In this document: piece by piece, positions 34,194 through 46,965 of the stretch
How positions within the stretch are numbered: the stretch's first letter is position 1
Layout: each line of letters starts with the position of its first letter
DNA from: Aselliscus stoliczkanus
Lineage: Eukaryota > Chordata > Mammalia > Chiroptera > Hipposideridae
Reading direction: 5' to 3'
NCBI GenBank assembly: GCA_033961575.1
Contig: CM066738.1
Coordinates: 106,479,478-106,543,477, forward strand
Length of the DNA stretch: 64,000 nt
Translations under genes and position numbers: made by a program
The notes under the pieces: generated by a model
What the model was told of the DNA's origin: nothing
Seen by the model: only the letters and a program-made list of their open reading frames with translations
Databases searched by the model: none

Positions 34194-35820
34194 ATGCCTA
34201 CTTTAGAAGTTCCAGAAGAGAGGCTGAGAAAATTGAAGTACTGAGCCAATGATGCCTCTGTGAGCTGGCAACAGGGAATGGAGACAGGCTGGAGACCCAG
34301 AAGACAAAGAAAGATGGGCAACCTTAAAGGGAAGGGACATCACCAACCTCCCCTGTGACCCAGCTTCTAGAAAGCTGGCCAAAGGGGTCAGCCTCTCCCT
34401 GCATGAAATCATCAGTGGTGTGAATATCTCAGACCCAGACCTGTGTTTTCAGGCCGGCCAGGCAGCCAGGTAAATGCGGTTCTGGGAAAGGAATTGTCTT
34501 CTAACGCCCATTGTTGAAGCAGAGCTCATTCCCAGCCTGGTGGTCGTCCTGAAGGCATCATCTCCATCCTGCTTGCAGCTGGAGGCAGCCTGAGCTCTGA
34601 GCAATACTGCTGTGGGGACATTGGAGCAGACCCCAGCTGTCACGGAAGGGGAAGTGCGGAGGGTGGGGGCACCCAGCCCTTAACAGAGCTCCTGTCTCTC
34701 CCCACTGACCCATGCCTGTGTGGGCTCTTGGTGGCATAGAAGGTGACAGTCCATCCAGAGACATCAGTCCCTGAGGCAATGCCGTCCCACATTGCTGGCC
34801 CTGGGGTCATCAGCCATACCAATCATGCTTCTGTGAGCATCACGGGGACCTTGTCCACCTGTGCAGAAACCCGTACCCTTGGCAAGTGCGGTGAAGGACA
34901 TGGTGCCCATCCTCTTCCACCTGCTGCAGCACCATGACAGCAAGGTGATCTTGGACCCCTGCTGAGCCCTGTCCTCTGGAACTGATGGATGAGCAGCATG
35001 GGAACTGCCACAGACTTGACATGGGCATCCTGCCCAGGCTGGACAAGCTCATGACCAGCTTGGGACTCAATGTCCTGACCCCTGCTCTCCACAGTGGAAC
35101 AGACCCAGGTGGCCACTGACTCAGGCCTGGTGAACATGCTGCCCCAAACCCACATGCCCTGCGTCCTCCATCCAGAGGATGCAACCTGGGCCCTGAGCAA
35201 TGGGCCCATCCAGCACCTAATGACTGGTGGCATGTTGCCTCCCTTAGCGGCTCTGCTAAAACACGGAGAATTAGAGGTCCAGAAAGAGGCTGTCTGATGA
35301 TGGCTAGCTTCACAGCGGGGACTGTGGACCCGTAGATCCCTCTTGTCCACTAGGGAGGCTTGGAGCCACTGGGAAATGTGCTCACCGTCCAGTCCATGAC
35401 AGCAACATTGTTCTCCTCATCCTCAGCCTCCTTTTACAGCCTCCAGACCACAGAGAAGCTTTCTGAGAAGGAAAACCTATGTCTTCTGATGGAAGAACTC
35501 AGAGGGATTGATGGAGTTGAGGCTTTGCAATTTCATGAGAACCGTTGTGTGGGCCACATTGCTTGATGGTTATGGCGAACCACGTCAGTGGGAAGAAGAA
35601 AGTGGCAGAACATTACCAGTCTTGGACCAAGATCATGAATTCTTAAAGAGCTTAATAACAACTGGAAAAAAACAAACACACATTAAAAAAACAGAGTTCC
35701 ACAACTTAAAAACTAATGGCAAAGCTGTAAAGGGTAACTTCTTGAAGAAGCAGCACTCCTATATCTTAGCATATCATAGGTGTAAAGTTTTAAACTGAAT
35801 GTTAATAAAAACTTTGACAC
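34194..35820 (+). pseudogene. KPNA7 (importin alpha 8) processed pseudogene
   Basis: A dead copy of the mRNA for KPNA7, the oocyte/early-embryo importin alpha that carries nuclear-localisation-signal cargo to importin beta. The ATG at 34194 begins M-P-T-L-E-V-P-E-E-R-L-R-K, close to the KPNA7 N-terminus. Downstream pieces occur in order and without introns: S-D-P-D-L-C-F-Q-A, V-E-A-E-L-I-P, L-Q-L-E-A-A, G-T-L-E-Q-T, L-L-K-H-G-E-L-E-V-Q-K-E-A-V, E-K-L-S-E-K-E-N-L-C-L-L-M-E-E-L and D-Q-D-H-E-F. Stops (TGA 34242, TAA 34471, TGA 34591, TGA 35295) and several frameshifts break the ARM repeats. Coding similarity ends near 35660; a putative AATAAA sits at 35803-35808, and a composite microsatellite begins 20 bases later. 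Confidence 0.88.
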
Positions 35821-35825
35821 TTGCA

Positions 35826-36712
<887 letters not shown>

Positions 36713-36728
36713 AGATAAATGCTTTTTT

Positions 36729-37164
36729 TTTTTTTTTTTTTTTAAAGATTTTATTGGGGAATTGGTGGAGGGGAGCAGCGTTGGGGAATCAGGGAAGGGG
36801 AACAGACAAGTTGCCGTCTTCTTGTTCTTCAGTTTAGTTGCGGAGGATGTTGCTTCACTGTTGGTATCGTCATTGCGCTCTTCCCGGATGAGGCAGATCG
36901 GTCGCTGGCCTCTGGATGTCGCTCATCGCGGCTATTGGCAGCTCACGCTTGGCTGCCGGCCGCTCACGCTGGCTGCGGGCCACTCACTGTAGCCTATGGC
37001 AGCCCACTGCAGCCCACACCATCACCGGGGCTCGCACAGCCCAGCTCCAGGTGGAGCTGTTGTTAGCTGTAGAGGGCAGTGTCACTGGCCCTCATGTGGG
37101 ATCCGAACCGGGGCCGCTGGCATCCCAAAACCAGCGCTTAACCAATGCGCCACTCGGCCGGCCC
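36729..37164 (-). mobile_element. tRNA-like SINE, family A, long form, young subfamily
   Basis: A full antisense copy: oligo-T, AAAGATTTTATTGGGGAATT, GAACAGACAAGTTGCCGTCT, GCTCCAGGTGGAGCTGTTGT, B-box complement GGGATCCGAACCGGGGC and head complement CCACTCGGCCGGCCC. A perfect 16-bp duplication AGATAAATGCTTTTTT lies at 36713-36728 and 37165-37180. It shares with the copy at 48624 the CTCATGTGGG variant (other copies CTCATATGTGGG) and CATCCCAAAACC. It lacks 12 bp present in other long copies. Confidence 0.95.
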
Positions 37165-37180
37165 AGATAAATGCTTTTTT

Positions 37181-38328
37181 AATGTGTAAATATTTCCTGA
37201 TATAATAGAAACAGCCATGAAATAGAGAACTTTTAAAATATATATACAGACAATATAAAGAGACTTAATTTGTCCTTTAAAATCGTTTCCAGTACTCAAT
37301 GTTTGGAATGTGTTATGCAAAAATGTTTAACTTTTGCCTAGATAAATTGTGCATGAAGAGAAGATGAAAAGTAGATTATCACTACTTTCAAATATTAGAA
37401 TATCAAAGTAATTTAAGAATTACCCTAGAAGTAAGCCAGGATGGCATCATTAATTGCATCATTTTGATGTTTATATTAAAAATTTATCCATGTCTACATA
37501 TTTTTATTTGATTGATTTCAATTTATTTGATATTAGATATAAAGTAGGTTGAAAATTATGCTCATGTCAATTTTGATAGTAAAACTAAGGATATGTTTGT
37601 TTTTTCTGATCTTTCTCAGTGAGTTACTACATGAGGTGGGTTACTTACTACCTGAGACTGGTTAACACTGGTTATGTGTTACCCTTGTAATGCTCCCAAT
37701 TCACTTCCTATGCCTACTTGTTCTTCATATGCTAGATGTTCAGTTTTTGTGAGACCGCTGCTAATTTTTTTCTAAGCTATTATAACTTAAATCTGGTTAG
37801 ACATCTATTAATGCATGAGTAAGTAAATATGCAAAATGTGTCCATACATTTTGCATATTTTTGATATGATTATTAATTTGCTGGATAGAGAGCGTGTAGG
37901 TGGGGGCAGAGTGAAGCCTTCCACAGGCCCGATCATATGGTCAAAACTAGGACACAGATACATGCAGTCGTGATGCTGCAAGAAATTTCTTTAGATGCAA
38001 CAAGTACACATACGTATGAGGGGAAATGTGTTTCCGCTCTCACCGGTGCTTTAAAAGACAACAGATTTTCTGCTACACTCTTCTAAATGCTGAGGGGGGC
38101 CCTTCTTTGCGGTGTTTCTTTAGCCTCAGAAATTAAAGCAGTTTTCTGTAGGAACTGCAATGGAATCAGGGAACTCTGCACTGGGCTACTAGGAGCTCCA
38201 GTTTATTCCCCATGCTGCTGAGGAGTTGTTTCATTAACATATCGAAGTGAAAGAAATAAGCCAAAGGCAAGTGTCACGCTTACCCACGCAGGACCACTGA
38301 TCCGTGGGCTGACCTGACTCAATTTAAG
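37181..38328. other. Unassigned sequence with a perfect inverted repeat
   Basis: No gene or interspersed repeat is recognised; the 36-bp hairpin-forming element at 37825 is listed separately. Confidence 0.4.
37825..37860. repeat. Perfect 15-bp inverted repeat, 6-base loop
   Basis: The arms AAATATGCAAAATGT (37825-37839) and ACATTTTGCATATTT (37846-37860) are exact reverse complements around GTCCAT. Each arm contains ATGCAAAA, one base from the POU/octamer ATGCAAAT. It could extrude as a hairpin or be a chance or mutationally templated palindrome. Confidence 0.9.
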
Positions 38329-38339
38329 ATTCCAAACCA

Positions 38340-39018
38340 AATGGGAGGGGGGGTGGGGATGGATGAAAAAGGGAAAGGGATTCAGAAGTACAAATTGGTT
38401 GTTACATAGTAGCCATGGGGACATAGGGTATAGCATAAGGAATATAGTCAATAATATTGTAAAAACTATGTATGGTGTCAGATGGGTGATTGTTGAGAGG
38501 GGAGTTGGGGGCAGGGTGAAAAGGTTGAAAGGATTAAGACATACAAATTGGTAGTTACAAAATAGTCATGGGGATGGATGTAAAGTAAAGCATAAGGAAT
38601 ATAGTCAATGATATGGTAATAGCTATGTATAGTGCTAGGTGAGTACTAGACTAGTCAGGGGTAATCACTTCTTAAATTATATGAATGTCTAACCACTATG
38701 CCGTACACTTGAAATTAATACAAAATAATATAGAATGTTAACTATATTTGAAAAATTGTAAAGGTGGGGAAAGGGGAAGGGGAATATGAGGTTCAAGTTT
38801 CCAGGTATAAAACAAATAAGTCATAGGGATGTAATGAACAGCATAGGGAATATAGTCAATAAGACTGTGATAGCGTGGGATGGTGTCAGATGGTTGCTGG
38901 ACTTATGGTGATCACTTCTTAGGTATATGAATATTGAACAACTATGTTGTTTCCCTGAAACTCATATAATGTTGTACATTAGCTATATTTGTTTAATAAA
39001 CATATTTTGAAAAAAAAA
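38340..39018 (+). mobile_element. L1 insertion made of repeated 3'UTR modules
   Basis: Three related modules follow one another, each with a G-rich opening, a 'gtcatgggga' segment and 'gcataaggaatatagtcaat': 38341-38480 (GGAATATAGTCAATAATATT), 38495-38760 (GGAATATAGTCAATGATATG, ending in a GTACACTTGAAATTAATAC terminus) and 38763-39010 (GGAATATAGTCAATAAGACT, ending CATATTTTGA9). Direct repeats ATTCCAAACCA at 38329-38339 and 39019-39029 bound the whole block, so it entered as one L1-type retrotransposition event, 5'-truncated within the 3'UTR, ending in a short A run. Confidence 0.85.
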
Positions 39019-39029
39019 ATTCCAAACCA

Positions 39030-41985
39030 TAGGTCATGTCACTTGCTGAATTGATTAACAAAGCAGGGCTTAAATTGTTATTATTGTTTGTGATGGATTT
39101 TGAAGCTTGCCTATCTTGTCAAAGGATACATTCCTGAACCAAATAGTGACTTGAACATGTCTTCCAAAATTTGGATTTAATTCTTAAAAACTTTCATAAA
39201 GTCAACTTTAAAAAATTTTATTACAGAAGACACTCAGTAGATCTATGAGAAACATTGTAGCCAATTTTTAAATTTTGCCTTTTAATCATCTATCCAACTT
39301 AAATTTTAGAACAGATTTTTTGTTACCTGCTTTTCAATTATAGTCAGATAATAGTTTACCTAAAATATTGATATTTTGTTCATTATAAAGATTATCACTA
39401 ATTTAGACATTTAAAAGTTATGTTAAAACATCATTTCCCTTGATCACTGAGTTTTTGGGTGCCCTCAAAAGTTTTGAACCCCAGGTGACTATGTTAACTG
39501 GCCTCGTGCAATTCCCAACGCTATAGTAAACAGCTATTTCCAGTGGAGAAACAATCGATTTCTCTGTTAAAAGAAGCCTGATTGCTGTCAGTAGAGTGCT
39601 TGCTTTAGATTGCAGGTGGTGTAAATCAGTACTTGATGAAACCTATGTTTAAATGGGAATGTGCAGAGTAAGTGGCACTTAATTAACACCAGTGATGGAT
39701 GAAGTAAGTGGGGAGCTTACCTTTGAGTGCATAGAATCTATGGATTTTTGTGAACTCCTTTATTGTTTGTTTGTTTCCAATCTAAGTACCCTTGAATAAA
39801 GCTTTTGATATAGTTAATTTCCATCAACATATTGGTTATTAGTCATATTCTAATATTGTATTTACCCAAATCTACAAGACATATTGCTTAGATGCATTCG
39901 ATGACGTTTTATCTTCTGTATTTCAGCATTAGTTGCCTTAATTTATTTCATTGTCAACATTTTCAGAATGATGTTGGCTAATAGTGGAAATAATGCTTTT
40001 ATAATTTTACTATTAAGTATTACACAGAGTTTTCTTAAAAATAGTATATATTTGTTCCTATTATTATTTTTTAAATTCTGTAACATGGTGTGGCAAAGGA
40101 CTCAGTTTTAGTATTGCTTCATTTGTTCCATTGAGTTCAAGTACTGTGGATGTTTTCCCTCTCTCACCTTGATATTTAGCCGAAGTTCCACTGTATTGCT
40201 AATCTAGTATTTCAAGATTGTATGTTGTTCCTTCTCCTTTCCTACTAACTAATTTGTGGCCTTTATATAGCAAACTCTACCTCTTCTTGTACCCCTAATC
40301 TTCATCCCACTCCAACCCTGTGGCTCCCAAACCAATATTAAGTTCCTGAATATTGAGAGTGACCACCCTTCTTGAAACCTAAATAGTAGATTTCAGCATT
40401 CAATACGTACTATTGAATTAATTGGAGTTAAATCATATTTGTAACATGAACTATATTGACAATTATGTTGGAAATGATTTTTTTCACATGCACGGCAGGT
40501 ACTGGTCCTCAGATTTCTGTTCTATGTTGGAAATCAAAATGTTTGATTCTATTCCTCTACGTCAATAACTAATTATAATGACAATGGGTTCTTTACTTAA
40601 TTTTAGGCTGTCTCAATTGTTTTGCCTCTAAAGTGGATGATTGAACCCCATGATAGTTAAGTTTGCTTCTTGTCTGAAATTGTGACCAGATGTGCTTATT
40701 CTCACCCAAATATAGCACACTGGGTCTTGGACAATGCTCTCTTCTCACCAGCTTGTGCCTCCTTTACTGCCTGCAATACAGCCCCTGTGGCACACCCACT
40801 ACTCCAGGGACCAGAATGGACATTTCCACTCAGATTTCAGGGTGCTTAAAATGTAGTTAGTAAAAGAGAGTTTATATTTTAGAGTATGCAATTGTATTAC
40901 AGTAAGTGGACACCTCAGAAAATCCTGCGATTTCCTGTTTTATTTGCTACATTAGATCATAGTCTGTCAAGTGCACATTTATAAATCTTGTTCTATTGAG
41001 TTAGAATTTAGAGAATAAATCTCCAGGAGATGAACAGTATTCAGACTGAGGCCTTTCTGGCACTCACCCCATGGTCAGAGAGGAAATAGATCTGGAAAAA
41101 GATTACTTCACAGCAACATGAAGACACTCAAATGTCTTCTGAATGTCCAAACATTGTTTGACAGTGGGGACACCAGATTTTTTTATTATCCTAAGTAGAA
41201 AATAATAAGATGCCTGAGATTGGCTTGTAACAGTCATGCTGAATAAGTTGTGAAAGACAATTTGCCATTTTAAAACTGTGAATTTGCAGTAAATAACGAA
41301 GGCATTGATGTATATTAACTATATGAGCAAGTCTGTATGTCTGATTGAAGCCTCAAGTTTAAGGGAATGGTTCATTGTATTTCACTTTTCTTTTAAGCAA
41401 ATTGTAATTTTGCTCACATGAAAAATGAATAATGACACCTAAAGAGGAAAAATTGCTGTTACAAGAACAGAGAATTTTGAATGTCACCCACACTGATACA
41501 GAAATTGAAAGCTGTGTTATAGTGGCCATTTAAGAACATATTATGGATTTTCTAAATATTCCTGTAAACTTTCATTGTTTAAATATATTATTTACTAGTG
41601 TTCCAAAATATCCTGTCTGCCCTATTTATTACCTTTCAGATAGTAACACTATGATGTACTGGGTTCTTCCTTTTGGCCTAGTCCACCACCAAGCACCTTT
41701 CCCCATCCCCTCTTCAAAGTAAGAGCCTTTGGTTTTAGGAATCAGTAAGCAGCTAAGGAACATTTGACCGTCCCTTTGCCTTCCCAACATGGTCTCACCT
41801 TAAAAATCACTGCCTGTCATATGGCAGAATGAGAAGCCATGGTGATACAGACAATATTCCCACCACCATCACTAACTCTGCTTTTTTGACTTACCCCAGG
41901 TAATCTTCAGACTCTCAAAAAGAACAGCAAGAAAAAGTAAGAAGCTTTCCTTTTATGACTTGATTTCATAATTGATTTGGATTAA
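39030..41985. other. About 3 kb without recognisable gene
   Basis: AT-rich, largely unassigned. The part 39440-39720 (GTGACTATGTTAACTGGCCT, AAACAATCGATTTCTC, GTGGCACTTAATTAACACC) is complex and repeat-free and is a candidate conserved noncoding block. No splice-bounded ORF or repeat family is recognised. Confidence 0.4.
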
Positions 41986-41993
41986 AAAACTAT

Positions 41994-43104
41994 GATTTAC
42001 TTTTTTTACATTTTTAAATTATTTTTTCAGTGGCAGTTGATATTCAATATTATTTTATATTAGTTTCGGGTGTGCAGCATGGTGGTTAGACATTTGTATA
42101 ATTTATGCAGTGTTCCTCCTGATAAGTCTAGTCCTCGCCTGGCACCATACACAGTTGTTGCAACATTATTGACTAGATTCTCTATGCTGTACCCTACATC
42201 CCCATGGCTGTTTTGTAACTACCAATTTGTACTTCTTAATTCCTTCATCTTTTTATCCAGCCCCCGCAACTCCTTCCCACCTGGCAGCCATCAGTTTGTT
42301 CTCTGTATCTCTGAGTCTATTTCTGTTTTATCTGTTCATTTATTTTTGTTCTTTAGATTCCACATATAAGTGAGATCATATGGCATTTGTACTTTTTCTG
42401 TCTGAGTTACTATTATTATCACTTAGCATAATACCCTCTAGATCCATGCATGTTGTCACAAATGGCAAGATTATATTTTTTATGGCTGAGTAATATTCCA
42501 TTGTATGTATTAATATGTACCACCTCTTCTTTATCCAATAATTTATTGACAGACACTTGGGTTGCTTCCATATCTTGGTTATTGTAGATAGCACTGCAGT
42601 AAACATAGAGGTATGCATACATTTTTGAATTAGTGTTTTGAATTTCTTCCGATAAATACCCACAAATGGAACTGCTGGGTCCTATGTTAGTTCCATTTTT
42701 AATTTTTTGAGGAACCTCCAAACCGTTTTCCATAGTGGCTGCACAAATTTGCAACCCCACCAACTGTGCATGAGGGTTCGCTTTTCTCTGCATCCTTGCC
42801 AACAGTTTGTTTTTATTAAATTTATTGGGGTGACTTTGGTTAGTTAAATTATATAGGTTTCAAGTGTACAATTTTATAACACATCGTCTATATATTGCAT
42901 TGTGTGTTTGCCACCCAAAGTCAGTTGATGATGATGATGGCCACTCTGGTAGATGTGAGGTGATGATACCTCACTGTTCTAATTTGCATCTCTCTGGTTA
43001 TTAGAGACATTGAGCATCTTTTCATATGTGTATTGGCCATGTGTATGTTCTCTTTGGAGAAATGTCTATTGAAGTCCTCTGTCCATTTTTTAATTAGATC
43101 GTTT
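41994..43104 (-). mobile_element. L1, ORF2 C-terminus and 3'UTR, antisense
   Basis: Oligo-T at 42001 marks the 3' end; TTAGTTTCGGGTGTGCAGCA and CTACATCCCCATGGCTG are 3'UTR. Minus-strand translation shows M-E-Y-Y-S-A-I-K and M-D-L-E-G-I-M-L-S from overlapping frames, typical of the ORF2 C-terminus, with stops and frameshifts. Plus-strand landmarks GGCTGAGTAATATTCCATTG, ACTGCTGGGTCC and CCACTCTGGTAGATGTGAGG give the order. Short repeats AAAACTAT at 41986-41993 and 43105-43112 may be the target duplication. A second element interrupts it near 42806. Confidence 0.9.
42806..42924 (-). mobile_element. Nested L1-type 3' end inside L1
   Basis: Between the L1 landmarks CATCCTTGCCAACAG and GATGATGGCCACTCTGG lies TTTATTGGGGTGACTTTGGT, ATTATATAGGTTTCAAGTGT, ACAATTTTATAACACATCGT and GCCACCCAAAGTCAG. 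This is the antisense 3' end of another common laurasiatherian retroelement. Ends are approximate and no target duplication is clear. Confidence 0.55.
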
Positions 43105-43112
43105 AAAACTAT

Positions 43113-43325
43113 TAATTTTTAAAGCTTCACCCAGGAAAGAGATGTTCTGTATCAAAAAATAACTAAAACATGAATATGCTACACATGTAGCTCTTTAAAT
43201 TGATTTCCAGGTAACTGAGAAACATCACCAACACTTAGATTTTACAAATCTTCAGTGACGAGAGTAGACCACTGCTCTCCTCCATGACACCCTGACAGAA
43301 CGGTTTAATATTGTTCTTATTATTA

Positions 43326-43372
<47 letters not shown>

Positions 43373-45034
43373 TTTAAGGCAGCAAGATCAGCAGCAGATA
43401 TTCCACATTAGGTAGTAGAATGTATGCCATGTGGGATAAAGCTCTTAACAGTTGAAAATAAAAATGCATTAGTAAGATCATTATTTCAAGGATGAAATGA
43501 GCAACAAAAGGTACACACTTACCTCTATTTTCATGTGCAATTTGGACCCAAAACTTTCTTAACTCTGAATAATAATTTAGATTAGGCATGCTGCTGAACA
43601 AAACATACAGAGTGAACATTAAGACTATGACGAAAATTCTTAAATTGCAAGTCTCTGGTTGAGAATGACAGTATATTATGGTTTGCAGTTGTGGCAGGGG
43701 TCCTCTTTGGGAGGAAAGCCTGTTTGCTGGGAAGCATATCTAATAATGGCTTTCGGTGGAATTTGAGCCTCCTCGGTCCTTTTGTGGTTTGTGTCAATGA
43801 AAGGAGATAGTTTTCTAGATAATTGAGGTAAGAGCACATAGGGCCCCATCCTGGAGAGAGGTGATGAAATAAGGAGGTAGGGAATAGTTATGGCAGACAG
43901 GTTCCCGTAGACATTACTATAAGAAATGAAGCTTCTTCAAGGTCATTAAAAATGCTTTGTGTAAGTCTATAAAACCCCAAATTGCTTGGTGTGAGGGATT
44001 TTTGTAGCTGATATTGAAGTTGATTAAGGACTGAAATTCATATTGTATCACTGTAGATGGAGACAAGAAAAGCACATCCCAAAAATCAAGATGGGGAGGA
44101 GGTCAGGACATCACACACAATGGAGGCTTAGTTCTAAAATCATAAACAGAACCGGGTACAGAAAATTCTTGATATAGGTCATGGTCTCCATGGAGGTGCC
44201 TTACAAAAAGGTATACCTCTGTTCTAATTTGGACTTTATTCCTCTCATATCCCCTTGCCTGGAACAATAATGTGATTAATATGTCATTTGTTTGGAGTGT
44301 ATTATTTGTTCGTTTGACTTATTAAGAGATATTATTCTGTAAGCTGTTGGCTTATAATTCCCGCAGTGAACTTGTGCTAAATAAATTGTTGGCAAATACA
44401 AATTCAGTTTCTGAGCACAATTTTTTTGCTTCCTCCTCCAAATAAAAAACAAAACAAAAAAGAATATGGCCAACTATTTGAAAGCAGAAACAAACTACAT
44501 ACATATAGTTTTTTAGGTAAACGTTTGTTACTTTTACCCAATAAAAGTAAAATTAGCAGGTCAAGTTCGTTTGATAAAGGAGAAAATATATGCTCTCCGA
44601 CCCAAGATAATATCAGTCTCAATATGGAAAATGGACAAATAAAAAGCATGTTAACTTAAAGTGTATTGTTAAATAGATGGTTGGAATTATTAGTTCAATA
44701 GTTAAATACTTTTTTTTTCCAAAACAAAACCAAAAACCAATTGCTCAAGTCTGTTGTGCAACAGTCTTCACATTCTCTGTTAGTTTGTAATATAGACAAT
44801 TGGATTGTCCAAATATAGCTGAACAGTCATTAGATATTCAATAATTATAGGATAATGACAAGGAGACTTAGGCTTGGGTTTGTTTGGATAGCTGTTGTGC
44901 TGGTGAAGTTTGTGATTACTGCAAACCTCACGTAGGGTGGGGAGTCCTCCCTCACACACTACACAGCTCAATGCCCTTCAGTGCTCACATATATGCTTGT
45001 TTAAGAACTGATCACTCTGCCTTGTCATGACATT
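43113..45034. other. Unassigned sequence with a GT array
   Basis: No gene or interspersed repeat is recognised other than the (GT)n array. The part 43980-44220 is complex and unassigned. Confidence 0.4.
43328..43371. repeat. (GT)n microsatellite
   Basis: About 22 uninterrupted GT units follow TATTATTT. Confidence 0.97.
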
Positions 45035-45130
45035 TCTCCTTAAACAGTCAGCTTCTTAAAGGCAGGAACTTCATCATATATCATTATATTTTACGGCAGT
45101 TTCATATGAAGCTTAACACATAGCAAGTGA
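45035..45130 (+). mobile_element. L2 3' end
   Basis: ACAGTCAGCTTCTTAAAGGC, AGGAACTTCATCATATATCA and AGCTTAACACATAGCAAGTG follow the L2 3' end order ('taagctccttgagggcagggactt ... gcacatagtagg'). Short and diverged. Confidence 0.5.
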
Positions 45131-46639
45131 CTCTTTCCCCTGCATGCCCCCCTTTCCTCCTACCCCACCCCCCAGAAGGAATAAGTGAATCAACATATTA
45201 GGAAGAATGTATCCTAAACCACCTTGCAAAAAAAACATTTGCCAAAGTATTTGAACTGCTGTTCCCTTACAGTCTATTAAATAAGTATTCGACGGGTTCC
45301 TATATCTAGGCAAATGTCTCATATATATGTTAATACAGAATAACGCCTATATCCCAAAAAGATATCAACAGTGAGCATGACTTTTTGAAAATAAATGTAA
45401 TAAAAATTCAATGGTTTGTTTGGATTTGCCTCTATGAAAAAAGAACTCGGTTTTGCTGTCAGTAAGAATGATGCTCTGCTAGTCTTCGCAGGTCACATGG
45501 CTGAGCCTTTTCTTGTTACATTTTGAAGTAGGAAGCTGGCTCCTTGTCACCTTCAATTTGACATTTCATAAGAACTAGAAACACAAGTCAGGTAGGGAAA
45601 CATGTTACATATTGTTTTTTCACCTCCAGCTGACTACCAGTAATCTTAAAAGTCAACAATGTCACATTTCGATTTTGTTGTTCACTGAATTACCATCGAA
45701 AAGCTGATGTCTACTGCTTTTATTGTACTAAATCTTTCTTGCGTGATGATTAAAAGAAAAAGAAAAGAAGAAAAAACACTTGACTTGCTTGGCAGCTTGT
45801 TTTATTTTACCTCTGTTTAAACATAATACTTTATACTTCTTATTGAATTGGACAGATGGAACAGTCGCCTGCCTAATACAATATGTATAAGCTGAGAAGG
45901 AAATCAGTTCTTGGCGGGCCTTCAGCATTTATTCAGCACTTTTTTTGAAGGGTTGAGAGTGGGGTTAGTTGCCTACTATGTAAAATGGACTATATGAGCT
46001 GCGAATTGCTTATAAAAATGAATGACACAAATGTCTGTTCTGAAGGTTTTCAATGGACCCCAGGATTGGGGAAATATTCGCTAGATTATTGTTCTTGGCA
46101 AAAGAATAAGAAATTCTTCCCCCAAACATGTTGATGTTTACTGTGGGAACTTATTTATAGTTATAGGTTCATTGCACAAAATATGGAATGTCTTGTTTCA
46201 TACACTTAGTTTGCAAGCCTTACCTTAATTACATGTTCTATCAAATCTTCACTAATACCAACAGCAGTGACTTAGTAAATCATAAATGTTTATACATTGT
46301 TGAAATGTGTAATTAGATTTAGATGTGATAATGCCTTGTTAATTTGTTGAAACAGAGATGGTGAATTCTCTGGAGAGAGAGAGTATAATGGCCCAAGCCC
46401 TCCACCCAGAAATTGTTGCCTGTAAGTCATTGTATAACTACCCAAGAGCAGTAGAAACCGGATCAAGGGCACTCTGGAAATGCCAAGGAAACAAGAAATT
46501 ATAGCATCATTTATAAAAACAGAACTCGTGTATTGAAAATAGTGGTTAATTAAAGGACCAGCTAGATTAACAAATTTGAGAGCTAAACTACTAAACTGCT
46601 TTACAAACCAATTGATGATAAAAATAGAAATACATTCTG
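45131..46639. other. Unassigned sequence
   Basis: No gene. Some parts (45600-45720, 45960-46120) are repeat-free and complex but not identified. Confidence 0.4.
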
Positions 46640-46965
46640 AATGTAAATATTCATTTGTTTAGATGATCATCAAATATGTGTTGAACACATAATAGGTTTT
46701 CAGGCGCCTCCCTGCAAACATAAGACACAGATTGCTCCGTTTCTCCTAGAGCTTACATTTCAGAGTTTGTGTGTTGGGGGGGGGAGCATTCATTTATGAT
46801 TATTGAAATAATTGTTAATTGTAAGTAACGCGACACAGGAAATGAGCAGAGTAGGCTGACAGGCATCGCAGTGAGGGGCTCTAATCTCAGAGGGTGATAT
46901 TTAATCTGAGACCTGGAAGAGAAAGAGGTAACCAGGAAAGGGTGATGGAGGGCCACCCTACCAAG
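46640..46965 (-). mobile_element. L2 fragment, antisense
   Basis: ATGATCATCAAATATGTGTT, GAACACATAATAGGTTTTCA, GAGCTTACATTTCAGAG and GGTGATATTTAATCTGAGAC with CTGGAAGAGAAAGAGG match the reverse complement of the L2 3' region. A G11-type run at 46775 is an internal insertion or slippage. Confidence 0.6.

Noticed and set aside
34823..35350. 175-codon minus-strand open frame
   Set aside because: It is the antisense of the KPNA7 retrocopy, whose GC-rich sequence leaves long open frames on the other strand.
42376..42802. Minus-strand frames of 95 and 127 codons
   Set aside because: They are decayed L1 ORF2 C-terminal pieces in two frames, not host genes.
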